From Solobacterium sp. (GTDB lineage Bacteria; Bacillota_I; Bacilli_A; Erysipelotrichales; Erysipelotrichaceae): a DNA stretch of 38,437 nucleotides. Of the stretch, positions 1-8,565 are shown piece by piece (position 1 is the stretch's first letter; each line of letters begins with the position of its first letter). A program made the translations under genes and the position numbers. The DNA is taken from assembly GCA_015256455.1 (NCBI GenBank), contig JABZMB010000009.1, forward strand, positions 1-38,437, in the 5' to 3' direction. The notes under the pieces are model-generated. The model searched no databases. It worked only from the letters and a program-made list of their open reading frames with translations, and was not told where the DNA came from.

Positions 1-604
1 CTAGATAAACAGTTTGTCTATCATAGTTTGGTGTAATCTTTAATGCATGTACTCCGTGTAAAGGAATATCTTCTAGCCATACCGTCTGCCAAATACCCGA
101 CATTGGTTTATACCACATACCACCATGTTGAATTTTCTGTTTTCCATATGCATACTCACCGGTATCACTTGGGTCAGTACACTTCACGAGTAGTGCATTT
201 TGATACTTGATATAACTAGATACATCTAAACTAAACGGCTCATATCCACCAATGTGTCTGCCAACTTCGATACCATTTAGGTAGACAATACATTGTTGAT
301 CAACTGCCTCAAAATTTAAATAAGTATGATATTCTCCTGGTTTATAAGAGAATTGTTTTTTATACCACAATACTTTCCCAGGCAATAAAATCTCATCACT
401 ACCAGAAAGTTGTGAACCCAAAGGAAAAGGAACATTAATTGGCTTCCAGAGATTATCCTGCGGAACCTGATTCGTATCTGTAATCTGATATTCCCAGCTG
501 CCATTTAAGTTCGTATAGCTACCACGCTGCAACTGCATACGAGGATATTCCTGCAAAGGGCTCTTTAAATTCACATTCTTGCCCCAACGACTCATCACTT
601 TCAT
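1..604 (-). CDS. Glycoside hydrolase family 2 protein, N-terminal part (beta-galactosidase/beta-glucuronidase type), cut by window edge
   Basis: The minus-strand frame is open from an ATG at 602-604 to the window edge, giving about 200 residues without a stop. A strong AGGAAGG ribosome site lies just upstream. The translation has features of the family 2 sugar-binding (jelly-roll) domain: RGSYTNLNGSWEY near residue 28, then PGKVLWYKKQF, YLNGIEVGRHIGGYEPF, and GGMWYKPMSGIWQTVWLE near residue 165. In this family the domain precedes an immunoglobulin-like domain and a TIM-barrel catalytic domain, which would lie outside the window, so substrate cannot be read here. No signal peptide is seen, so the enzyme is probably cytoplasmic. 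The small membrane-protein gene at 623-1015 ends 18 bp upstream and is probably co-transcribed. Confidence 0.85.
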   Translation of the reverse strand, partial: MKVMSRWGKNVNLKSPLQEYPRMQLQRGSYTNLNGSWEYQITDTNQVPQDNLWKPINVPFPLGSQLSGSDEILLPGKVLWYKKQFSYKPGEYHTYLNFEAVDQQCIVYLNGIEVGRHIGGYEPFSLDVSSYIKYQNALLVKCTDPSDTGEYAYGKQKIQHGGMWYKPMSGIWQTVWLEDIPLHGVHALKITPNYDRQTVYL

Positions 605-622
605 GCCAACCTTCCTTTCTAG

Positions 623-1015
623 TTATTGTTTCTTTGTTCGATAGCCAATTACCGCTGTCATTACAGCTGCTAGTCCATGAACCTTTAGAATATATACCAA
701 GATAATCTGGAACATCTTCATTGGCTCTGTATATTGTGCAACACTATTGGCAACTGTCCATCCATAGATTAATGACAGTACAAATGAAACACCAATCATC
801 CCTAAAGATATCGCTGTTGTTGGAATTTCGTAGTTTCGTAAAATAGACCAAAGTTGTGGTAATGTCACTAACAAAATCAAACCTATCATTCCATTTACAG
901 ATACTATTTTAAAGTTACATAGAATCATCACAAATGAGGTAACTACCATCATCAAGATTCCAGACACAAGTGTAATTAATACTTTTAAAATAAGACTTTT
1001 ACGTAGTTCTTCCAT
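623..1015 (-). CDS. Small four-helix integral membrane protein, function unknown
   Basis: This is a 130-residue protein starting at the ATG at 1013-1015, which follows GCAGGAGAAAAT. An in-frame ATG five codons upstream has no ribosome site, and the Shine-Dalgarno sequence lies between the two. The sequence starts MEELRKSL and then forms about four hydrophobic segments (roughly residues 9-30, 38-58, 67-88 and 104-125), ending in a basic YRTKKQ tail. I do not recognise a family. It lies 18 bp before the family 2 glycosidase gene on the same strand, so the two probably form an operon. A sugar-related membrane role is only a guess from that position. Confidence 0.65.
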   Translation of the reverse strand: MEELRKSLILKVLITLVSGILMMVVTSFVMILCNFKIVSVNGMIGLILLVTLPQLWSILRNYEIPTTAISLGMIGVSFVLSLIYGWTVANSVAQYTEPMKMFQIILVYILKVHGLAAVMTAVIGYRTKKQ

Positions 1016-1078
1016 ATTTTCTCCTGCCACTCATTATAGCATAGTCACCACCATACCTCACTTTTCATCAATAAATAG

Positions 1079-1115
1079 AAAAAAGAATATCCTTGGTTTT
1101 CCCAAAGATATTCTT
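1079..1115 (-). terminator. Rho-independent terminator after the lipoprotein gene
   Basis: An inverted repeat pairs AAGAATATC (1083-1091) with AAGATATTCTT (1105-1115). On the minus strand it is followed by a run of U from the A-tract at 1078-1084. It begins 20 bp beyond the stop of the lipoprotein gene. Confidence 0.75.
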
Positions 1116-1135
1116 AGAGTTTTAGGATAATTGAA

Positions 1136-2185
1136 TTAGTTAAGTTTAGAAGCAGCAGCGATAGCTGTTACAGTAACCTTCTGTAGAGAATCAACACCCA
1201 TTGTGCATCCTGTCATAAGGTCCTTATCAGCTGTTACAGTCTTACCACCTTCGTTCGTAGTAACTTTCATACCACTGATTTCGTTGCTAGTCTTACCAAC
1301 TGTCCACTCATCGAAAGCCTGATTCTGTTCAAACCATTCCTTACCGATAGCAGAAGCCTTCTTCATGCCGTATTCATCCTTCTTTTCACCCTTTGTAGGT
1401 ACAGCCATTGCCTCACCATCTAAAGCTCCAGCTGTTGTAAACTTCACAGCATTTTGTGCTTCATCAGTCTGTGTAAATACAACCTTACCATCCTTATCTA
1501 AAGCAACTACACCATATGTAGAACTAGCCTTCGCTTCACCACTCTTTTCAGCAGTAGCGTCCTTACCAGAAACTTCAGTTAAGATTGCAGAACCTACAGA
1601 AGCTACATCCTTCACTTCAACAGCGTTCTTAACAGCCTTATCTAAAGCCTGTTGGAAACCAGTAACACCGATTGTGCATCCTGTCATAAGATCCTTATCA
1701 GCAGGAACTGTGTGCTTTTCATCCTTTTGTGTTGTAGGCATATTTAATACTTCTTCAACTGTCTTACCAACAGCCCACTTCTCTAAAGCCTCAACCTGCT
1801 CATACCATTCCTTCTTAATAGAAGACTTGTCCTTCATTCCATAGTTATCTCCTAAATCCTTCTTAGACATAGAAGTTGTTTTATCGGAAGTAACGTGACC
1901 AGTTGCATCATAAGTAACCTTGTCCTGTGCAACGTCAAAGTATACATACTTGATTACATTACCTTCTAATACAACTGATGCAAATGTTGTATCGAACTGT
2001 GCTGTTGTATCAGAACCTTCCTTTACTTTATTAGATACACTCGTAACAGAACCTGTACCAACCATTACAGTAGCAGGAGTTTCTTCCTTTGTAGAAGTTG
2101 TATTTATGGAAGACTTTTTGGATCCTCCAGCTGTGCAACCTGCAAGCATTGCAACAGCGCATAAAGTTGTTAGAACCTTTTTCAT
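1136..2185 (-). CDS. PplA-like lipoprotein with two FMN-binding-type domains (candidate extracellular electron transfer flavoprotein)
   Basis: This 349-residue lipoprotein starts MKKVLTTLCAVAMLAGC: a lipoprotein signal peptide with lipobox LAGC and lipidated Cys17. The mature part holds two related halves. Each has a YGMK...S-I-KEW(Y/F)EQ...W-VGKT segment (about residues 115-142 and 272-299) followed by DKDLMTGCT (D165-T171 and D322-T328). The D-x-x-(S/T)-G-x-(S/T) pattern is the known flavin-attachment signature used by ApbE-type flavin transferases, in which the last Thr carries FMN. Listeria PplA, the surface flavoprotein of extracellular electron transfer, has the same plan of lipid anchor and two such domains. 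Here Cys replaces the usual Ala in both motifs. The gene stands alone between terminators, and no NADH dehydrogenase or ApbE gene is in the window. The family assignment is inferred from motifs only. Confidence 0.6.
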   Translation of the reverse strand: MKKVLTTLCAVAMLAGCTAGGSKKSSINTTSTKEETPATVMVGTGSVTSVSNKVKEGSDTTAQFDTTFASVVLEGNVIKYVYFDVAQDKVTYDATGHVTSDKTTSMSKKDLGDNYGMKDKSSIKKEWYEQVEALEKWAVGKTVEEVLNMPTTQKDEKHTVPADKDLMTGCTIGVTGFQQALDKAVKNAVEVKDVASVGSAILTEVSGKDATAEKSGEAKASSTYGVVALDKDGKVVFTQTDEAQNAVKFTTAGALDGEAMAVPTKGEKKDEYGMKKASAIGKEWFEQNQAFDEWTVGKTSNEISGMKVTTNEGGKTVTADKDLMTGCTMGVDSLQKVTVTAIAAASKLN

Positions 2186-2324
2186 TTGTAAATTTCCCTC
2201 CGTCTAACTTAAGCTTGCTTATTGATAATAACTATCAATATTGAGTTAGTCAATACAAAAATGATAATTTTTTCACAAAAGTTTAAAATTGTATAGTAAT
2301 CATATCTATGCTCGATAAAATACA

Positions 2325-2350
2325 AGAAAACCAGTAGATTCCTCTACCGG
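2325..2350 (-). terminator. Probable terminator after the DASS transporter gene
   Basis: The hairpin CCAGTAGA-TTCC-TCTACCGG (2331-2350, one mismatch) is flanked on the minus-strand 3' side by a short U run from AAGAAAA. It lies about 55 bp past the stop. The U tract is weak. Confidence 0.5.
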
Positions 2351-2405
2351 CATGCATGTGAAATACCATCATTTATCACAAGTGAAATTAGTTGTTTTAA
2401 TCAAT

Positions 2406-3866
2406 TTATAGTAACGATGCCGCAATCGGATAACCAACAAGTGTAGAGATTACTACAGCTATAAACATAATGATAAATCCGTATACCATCATCTGCTTTG
2501 TATTTGTCCAACCACTCGACACCGCTATCGCTACACAAGGCATCGCTGGAGGTGTCGCAAAAGCAAATGCCGACATCATTCCAATGTTTACAATAAGCGC
2601 TGCTACATTCACTGTTGTGATAGTTGCAGTTACCGCAAGAGCTGCGGCAGACACAACTGTAGCAGTTACCATATTGCTAGATAAATTTGTTTGAATTGCA
2701 GCCCAAAGGATAAAAATGAATACCATAATCATTATAGGTAAATGAGAAGTAATCGGTGATAATCCTCCAGAAATCCATGCAGTTACACCAATATCACTAT
2801 TGGTAATCGCTGCACCAAGCGCAGTCGTACCAGCACACATAATTAGTGATGGCCAGGATACACCCTTACTCATTGCTTCACCTATATTTAACAAAGGCTT
2901 TCCATCATCTGTCAAAATAGATAATAAGACAATACCAACTAATGGTGGAAATGCTGTTCCAAGCTTATCTATATACTTTAATCCATCAAAGATAGGTCCT
3001 TCCTTAATGATATGCATGCATAAGTTTGGTAGCACCCACATACATACAACCAGGATAAATACCGCAAGCACAAGATTCTCTGCACGTGTTGGTTTCTGTT
3101 GATCTATGTTAATCTTCGTCTTCTCATAATTTGCAAACGATGAAGTATCTGGATTAATTGCATAGCGGAATACTAGTAATGTCACTAACGCTGTTAAAAT
3201 ACCAACAGGAATCGCTGCTAACATATAACTACCATAATGAATAACACTTCCATATAACTCAGTATATGCATTCATCGCGATTACTGGGAATACATGTGCA
3301 ATTGGAGTCATCCCCGATGAAATACCACACATAATGACTGTTCCCATCATTAAGATAGACGCAAGCCTATCACCCTTCTTTAGTTCTAGTAAGACATAAA
3401 TCTCTTCTAAGATTGGAAGATACACAAAGAATAATACCGTAGGTGAAATAAAACTACCAACTACAAGAATACTTGCAAAGTACAATGTGATAAACATCCA
3501 TGGCCCCTTCATCGCTAGCTTAGAATGAATAAAAAATAATGCAATTCTCTTGATATAGGATGTCTTTGACAGTGCGTATGTTACCACGAAGGTAAACATC
3601 AAAAATACAAAGATTGTTCCACCATATGCACCAGCTAAGATTGTCCCAATCTTTAGTTCTGGTACAAATGCAAGCGCACCGATTAAAAGAATGGAAGGCC
3701 AGTCTATCGCAATCGTTAGCCATAATAGTAAAGTTCCTGCAAAGATTCCTAATACCTGCATACCAGATGCGGATAAACCAGGTAATGCAGGTACAAAACG
3801 CATACCAAACATCAATAACATAGAAATGATAATAATTATGTTTCTTTTTCTATTACTCTTATTCAT
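2406..3866 (-). CDS. DASS/SLC13-family anion:sodium symporter-like permease
   Basis: This is a 486-residue polytopic membrane protein. I place the start at the ATG at 3864-3866 (MNKSNRKRN), preceded by AGGGAG at a spacing of about 11. A longer in-frame reading begins at a TTG with no ribosome site. The basic N-terminus is followed by around twelve hydrophobic segments. Family-like features are a serine/threonine-rich hairpin region near SFISPTVLFFVYLP, a SSGMTPIAH segment, and the C-terminal TNLSSNMVTATV plus FATPPAMPCVAIAVSSG. These resemble the SNT-type sodium/substrate motifs and the A-T-P-x-N/A-like signature of divalent anion symporters. Likely substrates are dicarboxylates, sulfate or related anions. 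It is a single gene ahead of the str operon with its own terminator. Confidence 0.75.
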   Translation of the reverse strand: MNKSNRKRNIIIIISMLLMFGMRFVPALPGLSASGMQVLGIFAGTLLLWLTIAIDWPSILLIGALAFVPELKIGTILAGAYGGTIFVFLMFTFVVTYALSKTSYIKRIALFFIHSKLAMKGPWMFITLYFASILVVGSFISPTVLFFVYLPILEEIYVLLELKKGDRLASILMMGTVIMCGISSGMTPIAHVFPVIAMNAYTELYGSVIHYGSYMLAAIPVGILTALVTLLVFRYAINPDTSSFANYEKTKINIDQQKPTRAENLVLAVFILVVCMWVLPNLCMHIIKEGPIFDGLKYIDKLGTAFPPLVGIVLLSILTDDGKPLLNIGEAMSKGVSWPSLIMCAGTTALGAAITNSDIGVTAWISGGLSPITSHLPIMIMVFIFILWAAIQTNLSSNMVTATVVSAAALAVTATITTVNVAALIVNIGMMSAFAFATPPAMPCVAIAVSSGWTNTKQMMVYGFIIMFIAVVISTLVGYPIAASLL

Positions 3867-3943
3867 CGAGTTAAATTCTCCCTGTAATTCATTACACCAA
3901 ATAGTATAACGCAAAATATGAATTTTGATGCATTGAATAGTAC

Positions 3944-3973
3944 AGAAAAAAGGTACTCATGTGAGTACCTTTT
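3944..3973. terminator. Strong bidirectional terminator after tuf
   Basis: Perfect 12-bp arms AAAAGGTACTCA (3948-3959) and TGAGTACCTTTT (3962-3973) surround a 2-nt centre. The A-tract on the left and T-tract on the right allow termination in both directions. It lies 13 bp beyond the tuf stop and ends the str operon. Confidence 0.9.
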
Positions 3974-3986
3974 GCAAGTAATTGAA

Positions 3987-5180
3987 TTACTTAACGATTT
4001 CTGTGATAGAACCAGAACCTACTGTACGTCCACCTTCACGGATAGAGAACTTAGTTCCTTGTTCTACAGCGATAGGAGCTAATAGAGTTACGTCCATAAC
4101 TACGTTATCGCCAGGCATGCACAATTCTGTGCCTTCTGGTAACTGGATAACACCAGTAACGTCTGTTGTACGGAAGTAGAACTGTGGACGGTAGTTAGAT
4201 ACGAATGGTGTATGACGTCCGCCTTCTTCCTTAGTTAATACGTAAACCTGAGCCTTGAACTGTGTGTGTGGAGTAACTGAACCTGGCTTAGCTAATACTT
4301 GTCCACGTTCGATTTCTTCACGGTTAACACCACGGAGCAATGCACCGATGTTGTCACCAGCCTGAGCGAAGTCAAGAGTCTTACGGAACATTTCAATTCC
4401 TGTAACAACTGTCTTACGAGTAGGCTTGATACCAACTACTTCTACTTCGTCGTTTAAGTTTAACTTACCACGTTCTACACGTCCAGTAGCTACTGTACCA
4501 CGACCTGTGATTGTGAATACGTCTTCAACTGCCATCATGAATGGCTTGTCGAATTCATGAACTGGAGCTGGGATGTAAGCATCTACAGCATCTAATAATT
4601 CCTTGATTGCTGGTTCCCACTTTGGATCGCCTTCCAAAGCCTTTAATGCAGAACCACGGATTACTGGAGCGTTGTCTCCATCAAATCCATATTCAGAAAG
4701 AAGTTCACGAACTTCCATCTCTACTAAGTCGATTAATTCTGGATCGTCAACCATGTCGCACTTGTTTAAGAATACAACAATCTTAGGTACGCCTACCTGA
4801 CGAGATAATAAGATGTGTTCACGTGTCTGTGGCATTGGTCCATCAGTAGCAGCTACTACTAAGATAGCACCATCCATCTGAGCAGCACCAGTGATCATGT
4901 TCTTAACATAGTCAGCGTGGCCTGGGCAGTCTACGTGAGCGTAGTGACGTTTATTTGTTTGGTATTCAACGTGTGCTGTGTTGATTGTAATACCACGCTC
5001 CTTCTCTTCTGGAGCTCCGTCAATCTGATCGTAAGCTTCGAATTTAGCCTTACCATCTTCTGGGTGTGTTGATAAATACTTTGTGATTGCCGCTGTTAAT
5101 GTTGTCTTACCGTGGTCAACGTGACCGATAGTACCAATGTTAACGTGTTCGAGCGACCGGTCGAAATGTTCCTTTGCCAT
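3987..5180 (-). CDS. tuf: Elongation factor Tu
   Basis: This is a 397-residue translational GTPase that carries aminoacyl-tRNA to the ribosome A site. The GTPase motifs are all present: GHVDHGKTT (G1), RGITINTAHVEY (G2 region), DCPGHADY (G3) and NKCD (G4). The C-terminal domain ends with the usual GGRTVGSGSITEIVK. The start is the ATG at 5178-5180 (MAKEHFDRS), preceded by AGGAGG; an upstream in-frame ATG at 5226-5228 would add 16 atypical residues and is unlikely. It is the last gene of rpsL-rpsG-fusA-tuf, 84 bp after fusA, and is closed by the terminator at 3944-3973. Length and sequence are normal for the family. Confidence 0.98.
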   Translation of the reverse strand: MAKEHFDRSLEHVNIGTIGHVDHGKTTLTAAITKYLSTHPEDGKAKFEAYDQIDGAPEEKERGITINTAHVEYQTNKRHYAHVDCPGHADYVKNMITGAAQMDGAILVVAATDGPMPQTREHILLSRQVGVPKIVVFLNKCDMVDDPELIDLVEMEVRELLSEYGFDGDNAPVIRGSALKALEGDPKWEPAIKELLDAVDAYIPAPVHEFDKPFMMAVEDVFTITGRGTVATGRVERGKLNLNDEVEVVGIKPTRKTVVTGIEMFRKTLDFAQAGDNIGALLRGVNREEIERGQVLAKPGSVTPHTQFKAQVYVLTKEEGGRHTPFVSNYRPQFYFRTTDVTGVIQLPEGTELCMPGDNVVMDVTLLAPIAVEQGTKFSIREGGRTVGSGSITEIVK

Positions 5181-5264
5181 AATATTTTTTTCCTCCTGGT
5201 TTTTTCTACCTTTATAAGCTGTTTCCATTTTATTAGAAACAGTACTTATTTACAATCATTTTTA

Positions 5265-7337
5265 CTACTTAGTTGTGTTTTTCTCAATAATTTCTTTAGC
5301 AATGTTCTTAGGTACTTCTTCGTAGTGATCCATTTGCATAGAATAGATGCCACGACCCTGTGTAAATGAACGTAAGTCTGTAACGTATCCAAACATTTCT
5401 GCTAATGGAACGAATGCACGTACCTTAATTGCATTACCTGTTTCTTCTTGTTCACGAATTTGTCCACGACGCTTTGTGATATCACCCATTACAGAGCCTA
5501 AGTAATCAGCTGGAGCTGTTACATCAACTGCCATGATAGGTTCAAGAATTGCAGGATCACACTTCTTAGCTGCTTCTCTTAACGCAAGAGATGCCGCAAT
5601 CTTATAAGCCTGTTCAGATGAGTCGACATCATGGTAACTACCGTCGAATAAGACAGCCTTGATGTCTACGATTGGATATCCAGCAACTAAACCATTGTTT
5701 AAGGATTCTTCCAAACCTTGTTGTGTAGGCTTGATAAATTCCTTAGGTACTGAACCGCCGACTGTTTCATCAACGAATTCAAATCCCTTACCTGGGTTAG
5801 GACTAAATCTAATCCAAACATCACCATACTGACCGTGACCACCAGACTGACGTACGAACTTACCTTGTACTTCAGCTTCCTTACGGATTGTTTCACGGTA
5901 AGCTACCTGTGGTGCACCTGATGTAGCTTCAACCTTAAATTCACGTCTCATACGGTCCATGATGATATCTAACTGCAATTCACCTACACCGGCAATAATT
6001 GTTTGTCCAGTTTCTTCATCTGTATAAGTTCTGAATGTTGGGTCTTCTTCAGCAAGCTTAGCTAATGCTTCATCCATCTTCTGTGAGTCACCCTTTGTCT
6101 TAGGTTCTACAGACATCTGGATAACTGGTTCTGGGAACACCATGGATTCAAGAACAATTGGATGTTCTTCATCACATAATGTATCACCTGTAGTTGTGTT
6201 CTTAAGACCAACTGCACCAGCGATGTCACCAGCATAAACTTCTTCGATATCCGCACGGTGGTTAGCATGCATGCGAACCAAACGTCCGAAACGTTCACGC
6301 TTTTCCTTAGAAGCATTTAATACATAGCTACCAGCCTTCGCAATACCGGAGTATACGCGGAAGTATGTTAAACGACCTACGAATGGGTCTGTAGCTACCT
6401 TAAATGCTAAGGCACTAAATGGTTCATCATCAGAAGGATGACGTTCACTTGGTGTGCCATCTTCTAATGTACCCTTAATAGCTTCAATATCTGTAGGTGC
6501 AGGTAGGTAGTCTACAACTGCATCTAGTAATAACTGAACGCCCTTGTTCTTATATGCGGAACCGCACATAACAGGGAAGAATTCAGAAGTCATAACACCC
6601 TTACGGATAGCTGCCTTCACTTCTTCAACTGTTGGCTCTTCACCATCAAGAACCTTCATCATCAATTCATCGTCATAGTCTGCAACTGCTTCTAGCATTG
6701 TTAAATGCATTTCTTCAGCCTTAGCCTTGAATTGTTCATCAATTTCACTTACTTGAATATCTGTACCATTGTCGTTTGTGTAGATGTGCTGCTTCATTGT
6801 TACTAAGTCAATGATTCCACGGAATGATGATTCAGCACCGATAGGCATCTGAATTGCAGCTGCCTTAGCACCTAAACGATTTCCAATAGAAGCAACGCTC
6901 ATATCAAAGTCAGCACCAGTCGCATCCATCTTGTTTGAGAATACGATACGTGGTACGCGGTATTCTGTAGCCTGGCGCCAAACTGTTTCAGTCTGTGGTT
7001 CTACACCAGCCTTAGAGTCTAATACTGTAACTGCTCCATCCAATACACGTAAGGAACGTTCAACTTCAGCTGTGAAGTCTACGTGGCCCGGTGTATCGAT
7101 AATGTTGATCTGACAATCTTGCCAGTGGCAAGTTGTAGCAGCGGAAGTGATTGTAATACCACGTTCCTGTTCCTGAGCCATCCAGTCCATCTGAGACGCA
7201 CCTTCGTGTGTTTCACCGATCTTATGAATCTTACCTGTGTAGAAAAGGATACGTTCAGTTGTTGTAGTTTTACCAGCATCGATGTGAGCCATGATACCGA
7301 TATTACGAATCTTATTAAGCGGGAATTCTCTAGCCAT
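5265..7337 (-). CDS. fusA: Elongation factor G
   Basis: This is a 690-residue translocation GTPase, of normal length for the family. It starts MAREFPLNKIRNIGIMAHIDAGKTT with the P-loop AHIDAGKTT, followed by RGITITSAATT (G2), DTPGHVDF (G3) and NKMD (G4). Domains III-V follow, including SGGHGQYGDVWIRFSP and a C-terminal RGIYSMQMDHYEEVPKNIA. GGAAGGAG precedes the ATG by six bases. It lies 18 bp after rpsG and 84 bp before tuf in the str operon. The protein drives tRNA-mRNA translocation and, with RRF, ribosome recycling. Confidence 0.98.
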   Translation of the reverse strand: MAREFPLNKIRNIGIMAHIDAGKTTTTERILFYTGKIHKIGETHEGASQMDWMAQEQERGITITSAATTCHWQDCQINIIDTPGHVDFTAEVERSLRVLDGAVTVLDSKAGVEPQTETVWRQATEYRVPRIVFSNKMDATGADFDMSVASIGNRLGAKAAAIQMPIGAESSFRGIIDLVTMKQHIYTNDNGTDIQVSEIDEQFKAKAEEMHLTMLEAVADYDDELMMKVLDGEEPTVEEVKAAIRKGVMTSEFFPVMCGSAYKNKGVQLLLDAVVDYLPAPTDIEAIKGTLEDGTPSERHPSDDEPFSALAFKVATDPFVGRLTYFRVYSGIAKAGSYVLNASKEKRERFGRLVRMHANHRADIEEVYAGDIAGAVGLKNTTTGDTLCDEEHPIVLESMVFPEPVIQMSVEPKTKGDSQKMDEALAKLAEEDPTFRTYTDEETGQTIIAGVGELQLDIIMDRMRREFKVEATSGAPQVAYRETIRKEAEVQGKFVRQSGGHGQYGDVWIRFSPNPGKGFEFVDETVGGSVPKEFIKPTQQGLEESLNNGLVAGYPIVDIKAVLFDGSYHDVDSSEQAYKIAASLALREAAKKCDPAILEPIMAVDVTAPADYLGSVMGDITKRRGQIREQEETGNAIKVRAFVPLAEMFGYVTDLRSFTQGRGIYSMQMDHYEEVPKNIAKEIIEKNTTK

Positions 7338-7355
7338 TGATTGCTCCTTCCCCGA

Positions 7356-7826
7356 TTAGAAACGGTAGTGAGCGAATGCTTTGTTCGCTTCTGCCATCTT
7401 ATGTGTATCTTCTTTCTTCTTTACAGATGCACCTGTTCCATTTGCGGCATCCATAATTTCATTGGCAAGACGCATTTCCATTGTGTTTTCATGGCGAAGT
7501 CTTGCGTAGTTAACGATCCAACGTAAAGATAATGTCAACTTACGTTCAGCAGATACTTCTACTGGTACCTGTAAGTTTGCACCACCTACACGACGAACCT
7601 TCAATTCTAACTGAGGCATTACATTGCCGAGAGCCTTTTCGAATACTTCCATTGGGTTCTCGCCTGTCTTCTTCTCAATCTGAGCGAATGCATCGTATAA
7701 AATTGTTTGAGCTGTACCACGCTTACCATCAATCATAATCTTGTTGATCAACTTAGTGATTAACTTTGAATTATAAATTGGATCAGGAAGTACATCACGC
7801 TTTGCTATATAACCTTTTCTTGGCAT
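7356..7826 (-). CDS. rpsG: 30S ribosomal protein S7
   Basis: This is a 156-residue ribosomal protein of standard length. It starts MPRKGYIAKRDVLPDPIY and contains the conserved KLINKIMIDGKRGTAQ and RRVGGANLQVPVEV segments. S7 is the primary assembly protein of the 16S 3' major domain and in many bacteria represses its own operon. Its ribosome site is AAGGGAG, eight bases before the ATG. It sits 18 bp after rpsL and 18 bp before fusA. Confidence 0.98.
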   Translation of the reverse strand: MPRKGYIAKRDVLPDPIYNSKLITKLINKIMIDGKRGTAQTILYDAFAQIEKKTGENPMEVFEKALGNVMPQLELKVRRVGGANLQVPVEVSAERKLTLSLRWIVNYARLRHENTMEMRLANEIMDAANGTGASVKKKEDTHKMAEANKAFAHYRF

Positions 7827-7844
7827 GTTCTATTCTCCCTTCTC

Positions 7845-8264
7845 TTATTTAGCAGCCTTTGGCTTCTTTGCACCGTATAATGAACGGCTTTGATTACGGT
7901 TTGCTACACCGGCACAGTCTAATGTACCGCGGATGATGTGGTAACGTACACCAGGTAAGTCCTTAACACGTCCACCACGGATCATAACAACGCTATGCTC
8001 CTGTAGGTTGTGTCCAATTCCTGGAATGTATGCTGTTACTTCTAATCCATTGGATAGACGAACACGGGCATACTTACGTAAAGCTGAGTTAGGCTTCTTA
8101 GGTGTCATTGTACCAACACGAGTACATACACCTCTCTTCTGTGGACTGCTGAGTTTTGTTACACGCTTCTTAAGTGAGTTTACGCCTCTGTTTAATGCAG
8201 GGGACTTTGACTTGTAAACTTTATCAGTACGACCTTTGCGTACTAACTGGTTTATTGTAGGCAT
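7845..8264 (-). CDS. rpsL: 30S ribosomal protein S12
   Basis: This is a 139-residue ribosomal protein starting MPTINQLVRKGR. The start is the ATG at 8262-8264, preceded by AAAGGAG; an upstream in-frame ATG would add nine residues without support. It carries TPKKPNSALRK, GHNLQEHSVVMIRGGRVKDLPGVRYH and a basic tail. The two lysines of PKKPNS and the PGVR loop, where streptomycin-resistance substitutions occur in other species, are wild-type here. It is the first gene of the str operon, about 100 nt downstream of the promoter at 8370-8398. Confidence 0.98.
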   Translation of the reverse strand: MPTINQLVRKGRTDKVYKSKSPALNRGVNSLKKRVTKLSSPQKRGVCTRVGTMTPKKPNSALRKYARVRLSNGLEVTAYIPGIGHNLQEHSVVMIRGGRVKDLPGVRYHIIRGTLDCAGVANRNQSRSLYGAKKPKAAK

Positions 8265-8369
8265 TTCAGTTTCTCCTTTCATTTTATGCACACATTTCCA
8301 AGTGTGCCAAACCTTAGTCTAAATATAAGCCTTACTTTCGTAAAGCCAGTTTTTTCGCTAAGCGTAATA

Positions 8370-8398
8370 ATGATACCTTTTAATATCTACAAAGTCAA
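8370..8398 (-). promoter_or_regulatory. Vegetative promoter of the str operon
   Basis: On the minus strand TTGACT (8393-8398) and TATCAT (8370-8375) are separated by exactly 17 bp. Transcription from it would give an S12 leader of about 100 nt, with a small hairpin CACAC/GTGTG at 8289-8306 close to the rpsL ribosome site. Confidence 0.75.
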
Positions 8399-8565
8399 TA
8401 TATTTTAGATGATGTTTTACATTATTTTTCATAGCCTTTCTCTCAGTATAATTCCTACACAAAAAGTTCATTCTTATAGCATGGAATATCATTGCTATAT
8501 GTATTATAGTAATAGAAAGTCCAACTAGTATTTTTATATTGTCTTTTTTATTAAAGGAGGTCCCG

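Noticed and set aside
1365..2207. Plus-strand ORFs of 159 and 95 codons opposite the lipoprotein gene
   Set aside because: They are antisense shadows of a well-supported lipoprotein gene and have no ribosome sites.
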